This document shows positions 55,530-63,216 of a stretch of DNA of 64,000 bases, one piece after another. How positions within the stretch are numbered: position 1 is the first letter of the stretch; each line of letters opens with the position of its first letter. Source of the stretch: Planococcus kocurii (lineage in GTDB: Bacteria; Bacillota; Bacilli; Bacillales_A; Planococcaceae). Under the pieces are notes generated by a model. The model saw only the letters and a list, made by a program, of their open reading frames with translations. It had not been told where the DNA came from and ran no database searches. Both the position numbers and the translations under genes were made by a program. The stretch is taken from contig NZ_CP013661.2 of the NCBI RefSeq assembly GCF_001465835.2, forward strand, positions 2,782,501 through 2,846,500. The letters are read 5' to 3'.

Positions 55530-56054
55530 ATGCGGTGTAACCGGATACAAAAAATCCTTCTTTTCGTAACCATCCTCCTCATCATCAGCTCCTTAATCGC
55601 ATTTATCCCTTCCCAGAAGTATTATGTGTTTATCGACAATGAGACTGAAGAAGTAGCGGCTTATGTACCAGTTGTCAGCCCGTACTTCCAACTAATCTAC
55701 ACGCATTCAATTCACTTATCAGAAGTTATTGAAAGCTACAAAGTAGTAAGCGATAATAGAATAATGATGACAGAACTTGAATACGAAGACTTTAACATTG
55801 GCATGCCTTCAAATGCAGGAGAAGGAGAGACCTTTGTCGAAAAAGACGGTAAATACTTTATCAAGAATATGACAAAGGAAATTCCGGAGTTTCGGTTATT
55901 TGTGGGAGATGTGGATGCCAACTTGTCATTCAAAACCAAAGGACATCAGATGGATTTAAAAAGAACACTTGAAAGAGGACAGTCCTATACGTTTCGTGTA
56001 GAGCACTTATCCCTGTTTCAACTAAGAAAAGGAGTGAGAATTGATGAGCGATAA
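55530..56054 (+). CDS. DUF1850 domain protein of the TAXI-TRAP operon
   Basis: 174 residues. N-terminal transmembrane helix (about 10-27) followed by an extracytoplasmic domain with the DUF1850 pattern FQLIYTHSIHLSEVIESYKV. DUF1850 genes usually lie between TAXI binding proteins and fused TRAP permeases, as here. Role in transport unknown. ATG 55530 follows GGGGAG; earlier ATGs lie before it. Overlaps the permease start by 11 bases. Confidence 0.83.
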   Translation: MRCNRIQKILLFVTILLIISSLIAFIPSQKYYVFIDNETEEVAAYVPVVSPYFQLIYTHSIHLSEVIESYKVVSDNRIMMTELEYEDFNIGMPSNAGEGETFVEKDGKYFIKNMTKEIPEFRLFVGDVDANLSFKTKGHQMDLKRTLERGQSYTFRVEHLSLFQLRKGVRIDER

Positions 56055-58077
56055 GTTATCTCCAGAAGAACTTCAACAGAAAAAGCTTCCACCAGAAGAT
56101 GAATCATACGTCTCGGAGGAAAAACAAAAGGAAATTCTACAAAAATACGATCCTGAATCCAATACGAGAGATTTAAGTGGAATAATTAAACATGTGGTCT
56201 TTTTCGGTTTACTAGCCTTTTCCTTATTCCAATTGTATACCGCTATCTTTGGGCAGTATACTGCTTACATTCAGCGATCGGTTCACTTAGGGTTTGCACT
56301 GTCCTTAATCTTTCTATTATTTCCTGCTAGAAAACGCAAAGGGGCTCGTCACAAAGTTGCCTGGTATGATTACATACTGGCGCTATTATCAGTAGGCGTA
56401 GCTGCCTATTGGCCAATTATGTATGATGATTTAGTCTTCCGTCTTGGACGGGTTACCGAATTGGATTTAATTGTCGGGATATTAGCAATCTTGCTGACAC
56501 TTGAAGCAACACGGCGAGCAGTCGGTATGCCAATTACGGTCATTGCCAGTTTGTTCTTGGCATATTCCTTTTTCGGACCTTATTTCCCAGGATTTTTACG
56601 CCACAGGGGACAGGATTTAGATTCGGTTATCCAACTGATGTTCTATACTACCGATGGAATCTTAGGAACACCCATCAGTGTCTCAGCTACCTTCATTTTT
56701 ACCTTCTTGTTATTTGGTTCGTTCCTAGTGAAAACGGGGGTCGGGCAGTATTTTAATGACTTGGCTGTATCACTCGCAGGTAATTTAGTTGGTGGCCCCG
56801 CGAAGGTAGCAATCTTCTCAAGTGCTTTGCAAGGAACCATTTCTGGAAGTTCAGTGGCCAACGTTGTCACATCAGGTTCTTATACGATTCCGATGATGAA
56901 AAAATTGGGTTACAAGAAAGAGTTTGCTGGTGGAGTAGAAGCAGCGGCTTCAACAGGCGGTCAATTAATGCCGCCAATTATGGGTGCTGCAGCTTTTCTA
57001 ATGGTTGAATTTATCGGAGGAGTAACCTACTGGGAAATAGCGAAAGCCGCTGCTATACCGGCTCTTTTGTATTTCACAGGTGTTTGGATCATGACTCATT
57101 TCGAAGCCAAACGAATTGGCCTGAAAGGTCTTTCTCCAGAAGAAATGCCAAATCGTAAAGAAGTATTAAAAAAGATTTACTTACTTACGCCAATTGTTGC
57201 CATTATCGTATTTTTATTGATTGGTGTGCCAACAATGCAAGCAGCACTTTACGGAATCTTGTTAACGATTTTTGTTAGTGCTTTCAACAAAGAAACACGA
57301 CTTAGCTTTAAAGATATGATTTTAGCTTTAGTCGATGGTGCAAGAACAGCGTTAGCAGTTGCAGCAGCTACAGCAGCAGCAGGTATTATCGTTGGAGTAG
57401 TTGTAAAGACGGGGCTCGGATTGAGCTTGGCAAATGGACTGGTTTCAGCTTCAGGAGGAAACATCCTGTTAACGCTGTTCTTCACAATGCTAGCAGCAAT
57501 TGTTTTGGGCATGGGCTCTCCAACAACTGCCAACTATGTTATTACGTCTACAATTGCAGCACCTGCTATTATTACGCTATTAATGTTAGATGAGCCAGTT
57601 GGAGCAGCAGTTCCACTAGTGGTCGCTTTATCTGCTCATTTATTCGTTTTCTACTTTGGTATCATTGCTGATATTACACCACCGGTTGCACTTGCTGCAT
57701 TTGCAGCGTCAGGTATCTCAGGTGGAGAGCCGATTAAAACCGGCTTTATTGCTGCTAAATTAGCAGCAGCAGCGTTCATCATTCCATATATGTTCGTGTT
57801 ATCTCCAGCGCTGTTAATGATTGATACAAGCTGGCCAGAATTGATTTGGGTATTAATTACAGCTCTTTCAGGTATGGTTGCCATCGGAGCAGGACTCATT
57901 GGTTTCTGGTACCGAAAACTAAACTGGTTCGAGCGCATTATTACATTTGCGACTGGACTGGCGTTGATTTATCCAGAAGGCTTGTCTGATACAATTGGCG
58001 CAATACTATTCGTAATTTTGTTCGGAATTCAATGGATGGCACGTGAAAAGAAACCTGCTAAAACAGTAGCAGCGTAA
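56044..58077 (+). CDS. TRAP transporter permease, fused small and large subunits
   Basis: 677 residues with a long cytoplasmic N-terminus (about 45 residues) and about 17 transmembrane segments; includes GTISGSSVANVVTSGSYTIP and MGSPTTANYVITSTIAAPA typical of TRAP large subunits. It uses an ion gradient to import the solute caught by the TAXI protein. ATG 56044 follows AAGGAG; TTG 56041 is also possible. Ends at a terminator. Confidence 0.94.
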   Translation: MSDKLSPEELQQKKLPPEDESYVSEEKQKEILQKYDPESNTRDLSGIIKHVVFFGLLAFSLFQLYTAIFGQYTAYIQRSVHLGFALSLIFLLFPARKRKGARHKVAWYDYILALLSVGVAAYWPIMYDDLVFRLGRVTELDLIVGILAILLTLEATRRAVGMPITVIASLFLAYSFFGPYFPGFLRHRGQDLDSVIQLMFYTTDGILGTPISVSATFIFTFLLFGSFLVKTGVGQYFNDLAVSLAGNLVGGPAKVAIFSSALQGTISGSSVANVVTSGSYTIPMMKKLGYKKEFAGGVEAAASTGGQLMPPIMGAAAFLMVEFIGGVTYWEIAKAAAIPALLYFTGVWIMTHFEAKRIGLKGLSPEEMPNRKEVLKKIYLLTPIVAIIVFLLIGVPTMQAALYGILLTIFVSAFNKETRLSFKDMILALVDGARTALAVAAATAAAGIIVGVVVKTGLGLSLANGLVSASGGNILLTLFFTMLAAIVLGMGSPTTANYVITSTIAAPAIITLLMLDEPVGAAVPLVVALSAHLFVFYFGIIADITPPVALAAFAASGISGGEPIKTGFIAAKLAAAAFIIPYMFVLSPALLMIDTSWPELIWVLITALSGMVAIGAGLIGFWYRKLNWFERIITFATGLALIYPEGLSDTIGAILFVILFGIQWMAREKKPAKTVAA

Positions 58078-58084
58078 AAAAGAC

Positions 58085-58120
58085 AAAACCGTTTGGGCCA
58101 ATGCCCGAACGGTTTTTTTT
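58085..58120 (+). terminator. Terminator of the TAXI-TRAP operon
   Basis: AAAACCGTT / AACGGTTTT plus GGGC/GCCC inner stem, followed by eight Ts. Confidence 0.9.
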
Positions 58121-58145
58121 CATTGTTTTGGTTTATGAAAATACG

Positions 58146-58178
58146 AAAAAAGCCACCACCCGAAGGTGATGACTTTTT
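58146..58178 (-). terminator. UUCG-tetraloop terminator of the candidate small RNA
   Basis: On the minus strand a 9-bp core stem with two G-U pairs around UUCG, extended by five A-U pairs and six Ts. On the plus strand the two G-U pairs become A-C mismatches, so it is directional. Confidence 0.75.
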
Positions 58179-58278
58179 CAAAGCAAACTTTGTTCCTAAA
58201 GCTTGCAGTGGGTTTGGCACCCAATGATTTTTACTGATTTCAAAAACAATAAAAATGTTGGATGTCGAACTGCTTACT
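58146..58278 (-). ncRNA. Candidate small non-coding RNA with its own promoter and terminator
   Basis: A leftward transcript of about 133 nt, inferred from signals only. The promoter is TTTACA (58313-58308), 17 bases, TATGAT (58290-58285). The RNA would form an A/U stem (ATTTTTA / TAAAAAT), a hairpin TGGGT-GCCAA-ACCCA, a hairpin GCAAGCTTT-AGGAAC-AAAGTTTGC and an end hairpin GTCATCACC / GGTGGTGGC with a UUCG loop and a six-T run. The overlapping ORF starts inside the -10 and so is not coding. I do not recognise a known family. Confidence 0.6.
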
Positions 58279-58290
58279 TTATTCATCATA

Positions 58291-58472
58291 TACGGTTAAA
58301 AGAGAAATGTAAAGTTGTTAGAAAGTTTGGTGTTTCAAAAAATCACTAACTCATATAGAGTACAAATTGATTGCCTACGTACAAAACTATGAACAGTTAC
58401 TAAAAAACAGGTACTAGTCTGATGTTCATTTGCTAAATTACCAAACGGCTGTTTTTATTTTCCTTAAAAGGA
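58291..58472. other. Interval between the candidate small RNA and the uvrX-like promoter
   Basis: A+T-rich, no gene recognised. It contains the small RNA promoter at the left end and nothing else I can assign. Confidence 0.4.
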
Positions 58473-58516
58473 TTGCCGTTAGTATGGCTGTGGTATAGAA
58501 TAAGAACAAACGTTCT
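58473..58516 (+). promoter_or_regulatory. Promoter and LexA box of the uvrX-like gene
   Basis: TTGCCG (58473-58478), 17 bases, TAGAAT (58496-58501), then AGAACAAACGTTCT (58503-58516), matching CGAACRNRYGTTCG at all inner positions. Same geometry as the addB site. Confidence 0.88.
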
Positions 58517-58533
58517 ATTCGGAGGTGGTAATT

Positions 58534-59793
58534 ATGAAGATGCCTGAATTACCGGAACCTTATATTTTTTGTATCGACATGTGCGGCTTTTACGCCAGTG
58601 TTTCAGCGGTCGAGCTTGGATTTGACCCTTTAGAAGTTTGTCTTGCAGTTGTCGGGAATCAACAGCGAAAAGGCAGTGTTGTATTGGCTGCATCACCCAT
58701 GATGAAAAAACGTTTTGGTGTGAGAACAGGTACAAGGCTGTTTGAAATTCCAAATCACCGAGATATTTTGTTGATCGAGCCAAAAATGAAATTGTATTTA
58801 CAGAAATCCATGGCCATTTCAGAGTTATTAGCAAGCTACGTGCCGAAAGAATCGATTCACATCTACAGCGTGGACGAAAGTTTTGTTGAACTTACAGGAA
58901 CTGAAAAGTTATGGGGAGCACCCACAATGACGATGCGCCGCATTCAACAAGAAATACTAGAGCACTTTAAACTGCCTTCTTCAGTCGGCGGAGGACCGAA
59001 CATGCTACTAGCAAAACTAGCACTGGATTTAGAAGCGAAAGAGACTGGATTTGCCTTTTGGACTTACGCCGATGTGGCCATGAAGTTGTGGCCCGTTAAA
59101 CCGTTGAGCCGCATGTGGGGCATTGGGTCTCGAACCGAGAAGACCTTAAACAATATGGGGATTTTCTCTGTTGGTGATTTGGCTTGTGCTGATGTTTCAG
59201 TTTTAGAAAAACAGTTTGGTATTTTAGGAAATCAGTTGCATCAGCACGCCAACGGCATCGATCTGTCAGATATGGGGACACCTTTAGTCGAAGGACAAAT
59301 TAGTTACGGCAAAGGACAAATTTTATACCGGGATTACATAGAAGAACAAGACATCATGACCATCATCCTGGAAATGTGCGAAGACGTCGCGATGAGAACA
59401 CGCCAAGCGAGACGTGCAGGACGGACCATTCACTTAAGCATCGTTTACAGCAAGACAGCTTTCGGTGGTGGATTTTCCCGCTCACGGTCCATTGACGAAG
59501 CGACAAATGATACATTAAAAATTTATAAGGTTTGCCAAGGCATTTTCAGAGAGTATTTTCAACACAAGCCAGTTCGGCAAATATCATTAGCTATCAGCAA
59601 TTTAGAAGAAGAGTCATCGATGCAGTTAAGTCTCTTTGACGAAAAAAAGTTTGAAAACAGACAGCTTGGAGAAGCGATGGATCGGATTCGTAAAAGATAT
59701 GGTTATTCAGCTATATACCGCGGTGTATCAGCTACACAAGCGGGTACTGCGATCGCACGAACGAAATTAATCGGTGGGCACAATAAAGAATAA
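58534..59793 (+). CDS. Y-family translesion DNA polymerase (UvrX/YqjW-like)
   Basis: 419 residues. Active-site carboxylates in FCIDMCGFYASV and YSVDESFVEL, the palm and little-finger regions after, and a clamp-binding motif QLSLF near the C-terminus. It belongs to the YqjW/UvrX subgroup (FCIDM..., LEVCLAVVGN, GSVVLAASP), which copies damaged DNA during SOS. ATG 58534 follows GGAGGTGG; the GTG at 58525 is within it. Strongly expected to be LexA-repressed. It forms an operon with the YolD-like gene 13 bases downstream. Confidence 0.93.
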   Translation: MKMPELPEPYIFCIDMCGFYASVSAVELGFDPLEVCLAVVGNQQRKGSVVLAASPMMKKRFGVRTGTRLFEIPNHRDILLIEPKMKLYLQKSMAISELLASYVPKESIHIYSVDESFVELTGTEKLWGAPTMTMRRIQQEILEHFKLPSSVGGGPNMLLAKLALDLEAKETGFAFWTYADVAMKLWPVKPLSRMWGIGSRTEKTLNNMGIFSVGDLACADVSVLEKQFGILGNQLHQHANGIDLSDMGTPLVEGQISYGKGQILYRDYIEEQDIMTIILEMCEDVAMRTRQARRAGRTIHLSIVYSKTAFGGGFSRSRSIDEATNDTLKIYKVCQGIFREYFQHKPVRQISLAISNLEEESSMQLSLFDEKKFENRQLGEAMDRIRKRYGYSAIYRGVSATQAGTAIARTKLIGGHNKE

Positions 59794-59806
59794 GGGGGCG
59801 AACCGA

Positions 59807-60169
59807 ATGAAACGCAATAAGTATTTAAAAGTTGTCGGAGACATCAAAGACCGCGGACGCATCAAGTGGACTGCGTTAATGTTACCCGAGCATATTGAAA
59901 TGATTCGGGAATGGTATGCCAAAGATGAACAAGTACCGAAGCCACAGTTAACGGAAGACGATTTGCAGCTGCTTCAAGAAGAAATGGACATTGCGTTAAA
60001 GCGACAATGTGAAGTGGTAATTCAAAGTTGGAAAGAAGGTGTCATCCATGAGTACCGTGGAACAATTGAAGGCATTGATGTAAGAAGTAGAGTGCTAATT
60101 TGTGTGGAGTCAGAGAAAAAGTATAGGTTACCGATCGATGAAGTGGTTGCGATTGTCATGGTGGATTGA
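59807..60169 (+). CDS. YolD-like family protein
   Basis: 120 residues. DRGRIKWTALMLPEHIEMIREW is the YolD family signature. In Bacillus YolD-like proteins are paired with UvrX or YqjW (yolD-uvrX, yqjW-yqjX) and are thought to assist or control the polymerase. ATG 59807 follows AAGGGGGCG. Upstream ATG 59774 lies inside the polymerase gene. Co-transcribed with it under LexA. Confidence 0.9.
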   Translation: MKRNKYLKVVGDIKDRGRIKWTALMLPEHIEMIREWYAKDEQVPKPQLTEDDLQLLQEEMDIALKRQCEVVIQSWKEGVIHEYRGTIEGIDVRSRVLICVESEKKYRLPIDEVVAIVMVD

Positions 60170-60260
60170 CGTTCAATCGAGTGCCACGAAAGGTACTGAA
60201 TTACAACAAACCCTTTGAGGCATTCATGAATTTTTTGCCGCGTTCGACTTGAATTGACAA

Positions 60261-60290
60261 TTTACATATTTATAGGCTATTGGATATGAT
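60261..60290 (+). promoter_or_regulatory. Promoter of the SLH-Ltp gene
   Basis: TTTACA (60261-60266), 18 bases, TATGAT (60285-60290), 30 bases before the GTG start. A TTGACA at 60254-60259 lacks a -10 at the right distance. Confidence 0.55.
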
Positions 60291-60319
60291 AAAGTAAAAG
60301 AAAAAAGGAGGTAATATGA

Positions 60320-61375
60320 GTGAAGAAAATTATAGTGTTCGTTGTACTATTACTTATGCTTAGTGGTATTTTTACTAATCAATCCTTAGCAGCTACTAAT
60401 TTAAAGGATGTAGAGAAAAGTAATCGCTTTTATAATGAGATTCAATACCTTATAAACGAAGAGGTAATTTCAGGTTTTCCAGACGGTACTTTTCGTCCGA
60501 AAAGTAATGTCACAAGAGCACAAGCGGCAATCATGATAGGGAGAGCTATGGGTTATGATGGAAAACAAAGAAATACAAGCTTTTCAGATGTAAGCTCTTC
60601 AAAAGTTGCAAGTGGCTATATTGCTGAAGCTACTGAAAACTCTTTAATATCGGGGTATCCTGATGGAACGTTCAAGCCCGACAAAGTAGTAACAAGAGCA
60701 GAAATGGCAATAATATTAAATCGAGCTTTTTTCAATAAGACGATTACGCCTACCGTCTCTTTTAGCGATGTGGGCAAGAAGATGAGCTCATATTATTCTA
60801 TTATGAATTTAGCTGCGATGGGAATCGTAAGCGGCTATGAAGATGGAACGTTCAAGCCCAATAATAGTTTGAACAGAGAACAGTTTTCTGCTTTTCTGGC
60901 AAGAGCATTTAATGCTGATTTTATCAAGTCACCTGACAAGACCGAAACGGTGTCACAACAACAAGCGATAAAAAAGGCTAAAAGTTATCTAGAATACACA
61001 TCATTTTCAAGAAGCGGTTTGATCGCTCAATTAGAATATGAAGGGTTCAGTAATGCAGATGCGAAGTATGCTGTGGACAAAATTAATGTGAATTGGAGAG
61101 GGCAAGCCGTAAAAATGGCCGAAAATTACCTCGAATACACATCCTTTTCAAGAAGCGGTTTGATCGCTCAATTAGAATATGAAGGGTTCAGTAATGCAGA
61201 TGCGACGTATGCTGTGGACAAAATTAATGTGAATTGGAGAGAGCAAGCCGTAAAAATGGCTAAAAATTATCTCGAATACACATCCTTTTCAAGGAGCGGT
61301 TTGATCGCTCAATTAGAGTTTGAAGGGTTCAGTAATGCAGATGCGACGTATGCTGTGAATGCCGTAGGACTCTAG
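60320..61375 (+). CDS. Surface protein with three SLH domains and three Ltp (superinfection-exclusion type) repeats
   Basis: 351 residues from GTG 60320, 7 bases after AAAGGAGGT. Signal peptide at 1-24 (ends QSLAA). Three S-layer homology domains at about 32-75, 88-135 and 145-195 (GFPDGTFRPKSNVTRAQ, GYPDGTFKPDKVVTRAE, GYEDGTFKPNNSLNREQ) should hold it to the cell wall. Then three 47-residue repeats (about 218-351) with AVKMAENYLEYTSFSRSGLI and QLEYEGFSNADATYAVD, matching the Ltp family (PF07553) of host-surface lipoproteins; Ltp of S. thermophilus phage TP-J34 blocks injection of incoming phage DNA. Here the lipobox is replaced by SLH anchoring. The third repeat lacks its last part. Confidence 0.88.
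   Translation: MKKIIVFVVLLLMLSGIFTNQSLAATNLKDVEKSNRFYNEIQYLINEEVISGFPDGTFRPKSNVTRAQAAIMIGRAMGYDGKQRNTSFSDVSSSKVASGYIAEATENSLISGYPDGTFKPDKVVTRAEMAIILNRAFFNKTITPTVSFSDVGKKMSSYYSIMNLAAMGIVSGYEDGTFKPNNSLNREQFSAFLARAFNADFIKSPDKTETVSQQQAIKKAKSYLEYTSFSRSGLIAQLEYEGFSNADAKYAVDKINVNWRGQAVKMAENYLEYTSFSRSGLIAQLEYEGFSNADATYAVDKINVNWREQAVKMAKNYLEYTSFSRSGLIAQLEFEGFSNADATYAVNAVGL
60992..61375 (+). repeat. Three tandem 141-bp repeats in the SLH-Ltp gene
   Basis: Unit starts are at 60992, 61133 and 61274, exactly 141 bp (47 codons) apart. The copies are almost identical at DNA level, including synonymous sites, so they arose by recent duplication or are kept alike by conversion. The third is cut at about 100 bp. 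Confidence 0.93.
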
Positions 61376-61702
61376 TAGAAGTATGTAGATAATCGAAAGA
61401 ATCAACGGTGAATATGAGTAAAGATTTTGGTTACACATATTTTTAATTAATGATGAAAATGTAAGCTATAATATATTCATTTTACGACTTCTAAGTAGAA
61501 GTCGTTTTTGATTTCATCAAATTTATTTGTTGGAAGATTGACAATAAGTAATGCTTAATATATCCGATAGGATTTTAGAAAATACTAAACTACACAGAAC
61601 ATATGAAGCTCTTTTAACGTTAGTATATAGATTTCTAGGAATTTAAGAGAAAGGTTTAGAAGCTTCTTGTCATCTCTATAGTCTTGCATAGTAAACTTGA
61701 AT
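61376..61702. other. A+T-rich interval with a terminator, otherwise unassigned
   Basis: Apart from the terminator at 61484-61509 I see no gene, RNA or repeat in this stretch. Confidence 0.5.
61484..61509 (+). terminator. Terminator after the SLH-Ltp gene
   Basis: ACGACTTCT / AGAAGTCGT stem, loop AAGT, TTTT end, about 110 bases after the stop codon. Confidence 0.85.
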
Positions 61703-61748
61703 AAAAAAAACCACTTCCTCTCTGATTTCAATCAGATAAGGAAGCGGT
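61703..61748 (-). terminator. Terminator downstream of tRNA-Val
   Basis: On the minus strand CCGCTTCCTT-TCTGATT paired with AATCAGA-AGGAAGTGG, then eight Ts (61710-61703). The stem is about 16 bp. Confidence 0.85.
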
Positions 61749-61835
61749 CTTTGGTAGTGGATTCTTATTCGGTATCCAACCACTACACCATTGAAGTTTG
61801 AAAAGTGCCTCAAACCATTGATAGATTAACATGTA

Positions 61836-61908
61836 TGATTCCTACTGGGCTCGAACCAGCGACCTCTACCCTGTCAAGGTAGCGCTCTCCCAGCTGAGCT
61901 AAGGAATC
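61836..61908 (-). tRNA. tRNA-Val (GAC)
   Basis: 73 bases on the minus strand with a full cloverleaf: acceptor GATTCCT / AGGAATC, D arm GCTC / GAGC, anticodon arm CTACC / GGTAG with loop TTGACAG (anticodon GAC), T arm GCTGG / CCAGT with TTCGAGC. CCA is not encoded. It lies alone, not in a tRNA cluster. The trailer to the terminator holds two small hairpins. Confidence 0.97.
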
Positions 61909-62040
61909 TCAATTTCCAGGACAAATATAAGTATAGCTCGTCAGCAGAAAAAGTCAATAGTTTACAAAGAAGAAAAGAAGCCTGTTTAGGTCATTCGGTT
62001 AGTAGCATGTGGCGATTTGTATTGCTACAAGTCGATTAAC

Positions 62041-62769
62041 CTACTGTCCAACACCTTTAAAGCCGGCATTTTTTGCTTCTTGTTCGGAACAGAACCATTC
62101 TTCTGGATTGGTTTGCTCGTAAGAAGAGTCGCTTGGCAGGTGGTAGATTTTATTGCCACTGCGGTTTATGTTGCCTTTAATATCGCAGTCGGTAGTTGCT
62201 TCTTTAGGGGGCGTGCTCGGAGTGCTAGTTGGTTCTTGTCCGTAAGCTTCCGAGTCAAAGCCGCGGTCTGTTGAATAATTTTCATATTGCCAAATGCCTA
62301 TTTGGCTGTCTTTGGCGACTTGCTCTACTTGTTCAAAATCGTCGAGGTAACGTGTGTTTGGGGGAAAGACGTAAGCAACTCTGGCCAGTCCAGATGCTAG
62401 CATTTGTTCTTGAACGCTCTCACCATCGACATAAATGTAAGCAAGTAAACGGTCATAATCATCAAAGCGGTCACCGACATCAAATTCAATCGATACATCA
62501 CCAGATTCGATCAAACGTTTGTTTTCTTCAGTGGCCTCACTACCAAGCGGTTGTTTGCCGAGGCGTGGATGATTGGTTTCGGGTGTGTCTATTAATAGGT
62601 AGCGAACCGTCACTTCTTCGCCTTCGTATATAATTTTTATAGTATCGCCATCAATAACTTGTGTTACTTCCACATCAATTTGGTCCGTGGTGCCAGAAGT
62701 GTCGGTCGATTCTAACATTCCGCAGCCCGATAGGAATAATACAGCAACTAGCATCAATTTTAGTTTCAT
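62041..62769 (-). CDS. Thermonuclease-like lipoprotein with C-terminal Cys domain
   Basis: 242 residues. Lipobox LSGC near residue 15, then an SNase-type domain: VIDGDTIKI, VRYLLIDTPET (arginine, aspartate and glutamate of the active site) and DRLLAYIYVDG (second arginine). After a serine/proline/threonine linker comes CDIKGNINRSGNKIYHLP with WFCSEQEAKNAGF, a small domain with two cysteines often at the end of such nucleases. It probably degrades extracellular DNA or RNA at the cell surface. ATG 62769 follows GTGGGGA; GTG 62781 lies in that site. Confidence 0.9.
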   Translation of the reverse strand: MKLKLMLVAVLFLSGCGMLESTDTSGTTDQIDVEVTQVIDGDTIKIIYEGEEVTVRYLLIDTPETNHPRLGKQPLGSEATEENKRLIESGDVSIEFDVGDRFDDYDRLLAYIYVDGESVQEQMLASGLARVAYVFPPNTRYLDDFEQVEQVAKDSQIGIWQYENYSTDRGFDSEAYGQEPTSTPSTPPKEATTDCDIKGNINRSGNKIYHLPSDSSYEQTNPEEWFCSEQEAKNAGFKGVGQ

Positions 62770-62880
62770 CACAATCCCCACTTTCAGTTCTTCATAAGTA
62801 TATAAATAATTATGTTACCTGGCAATTGGATAACGGCTCTAAGTCGATCGTTCCCGTCGTTAACGCTAAAAAACGGCATA

Positions 62881-62920
62881 ATAAAACGCCTCTTTCAATC
62901 AAAATTGAAAAGGCGCCTTT
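62881..62920 (-). terminator. Terminator upstream of the nuclease gene (end of the 47-residue ORF)
   Basis: CGCCTTTTCAAT / ATTGAAAGAGGCG stem with a one-base bulge and TTTTATT on the minus strand. It separates the small ORF from the nuclease gene. Confidence 0.75.
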
Positions 62921-62957
62921 ATGTACGGGAGTGATAGAGTCTAATCCGTTTCCGCAA

Positions 62958-63101
62958 TTAAAGTGTTGTCTCCGCGGGTGATGCTGTTTCAGCGTAATAC
63001 AAAAGCGATTCTTCCGTGAGACCTTCTAATTTTTCCTTATTAACCCCAACTTCTAATTCACCCGTAAAAATAGTTTCCCACCAATAGGTCTGTTCATTCA
63101 T
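62958..63101 (-). CDS. Small hypothetical protein, 47 residues
   Basis: A short leftward ORF from ATG 63101 with a strong ribosome site GAGGGGGAA 6 bases upstream, stop TAA at 62960-62958 and a terminator after it. The sequence starts MNEQTYWWETIFTGELE and is acidic, soluble and has no recognised domain. The signals around it argue for translation; function is unknown. Confidence 0.5.
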   Translation of the reverse strand: MNEQTYWWETIFTGELEVGVNKEKLEGLTEESLLYYAETASPAETTL

Positions 63102-63216
63102 TTTATTTCCCCCTCTGGTTTTAATTGTATTGTTTGACTATTCTATACCCTTAAAGGTTACACTAATAAACAAATAAGGTAAAAAAGCTGAAAAGCATTA
63201 AAAGGAGAGATTTGGC

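Noticed and set aside
58029..58289. 86-residue minus-strand ORF downstream of the TRAP permease
   Set aside because: Its start codon lies inside the -10 of the small RNA promoter, it runs through two terminator hairpins and into the permease gene, and it has no ribosome site.
58409..58418. FapR half-site (GGTACTAG) near the small RNA
   Set aside because: No matching left arm and no lipid gene next to it.
61836..61908. Integration site (att) at tRNA-Val
   Set aside because: No second copy of the tRNA 3' end and no integrase in the window.
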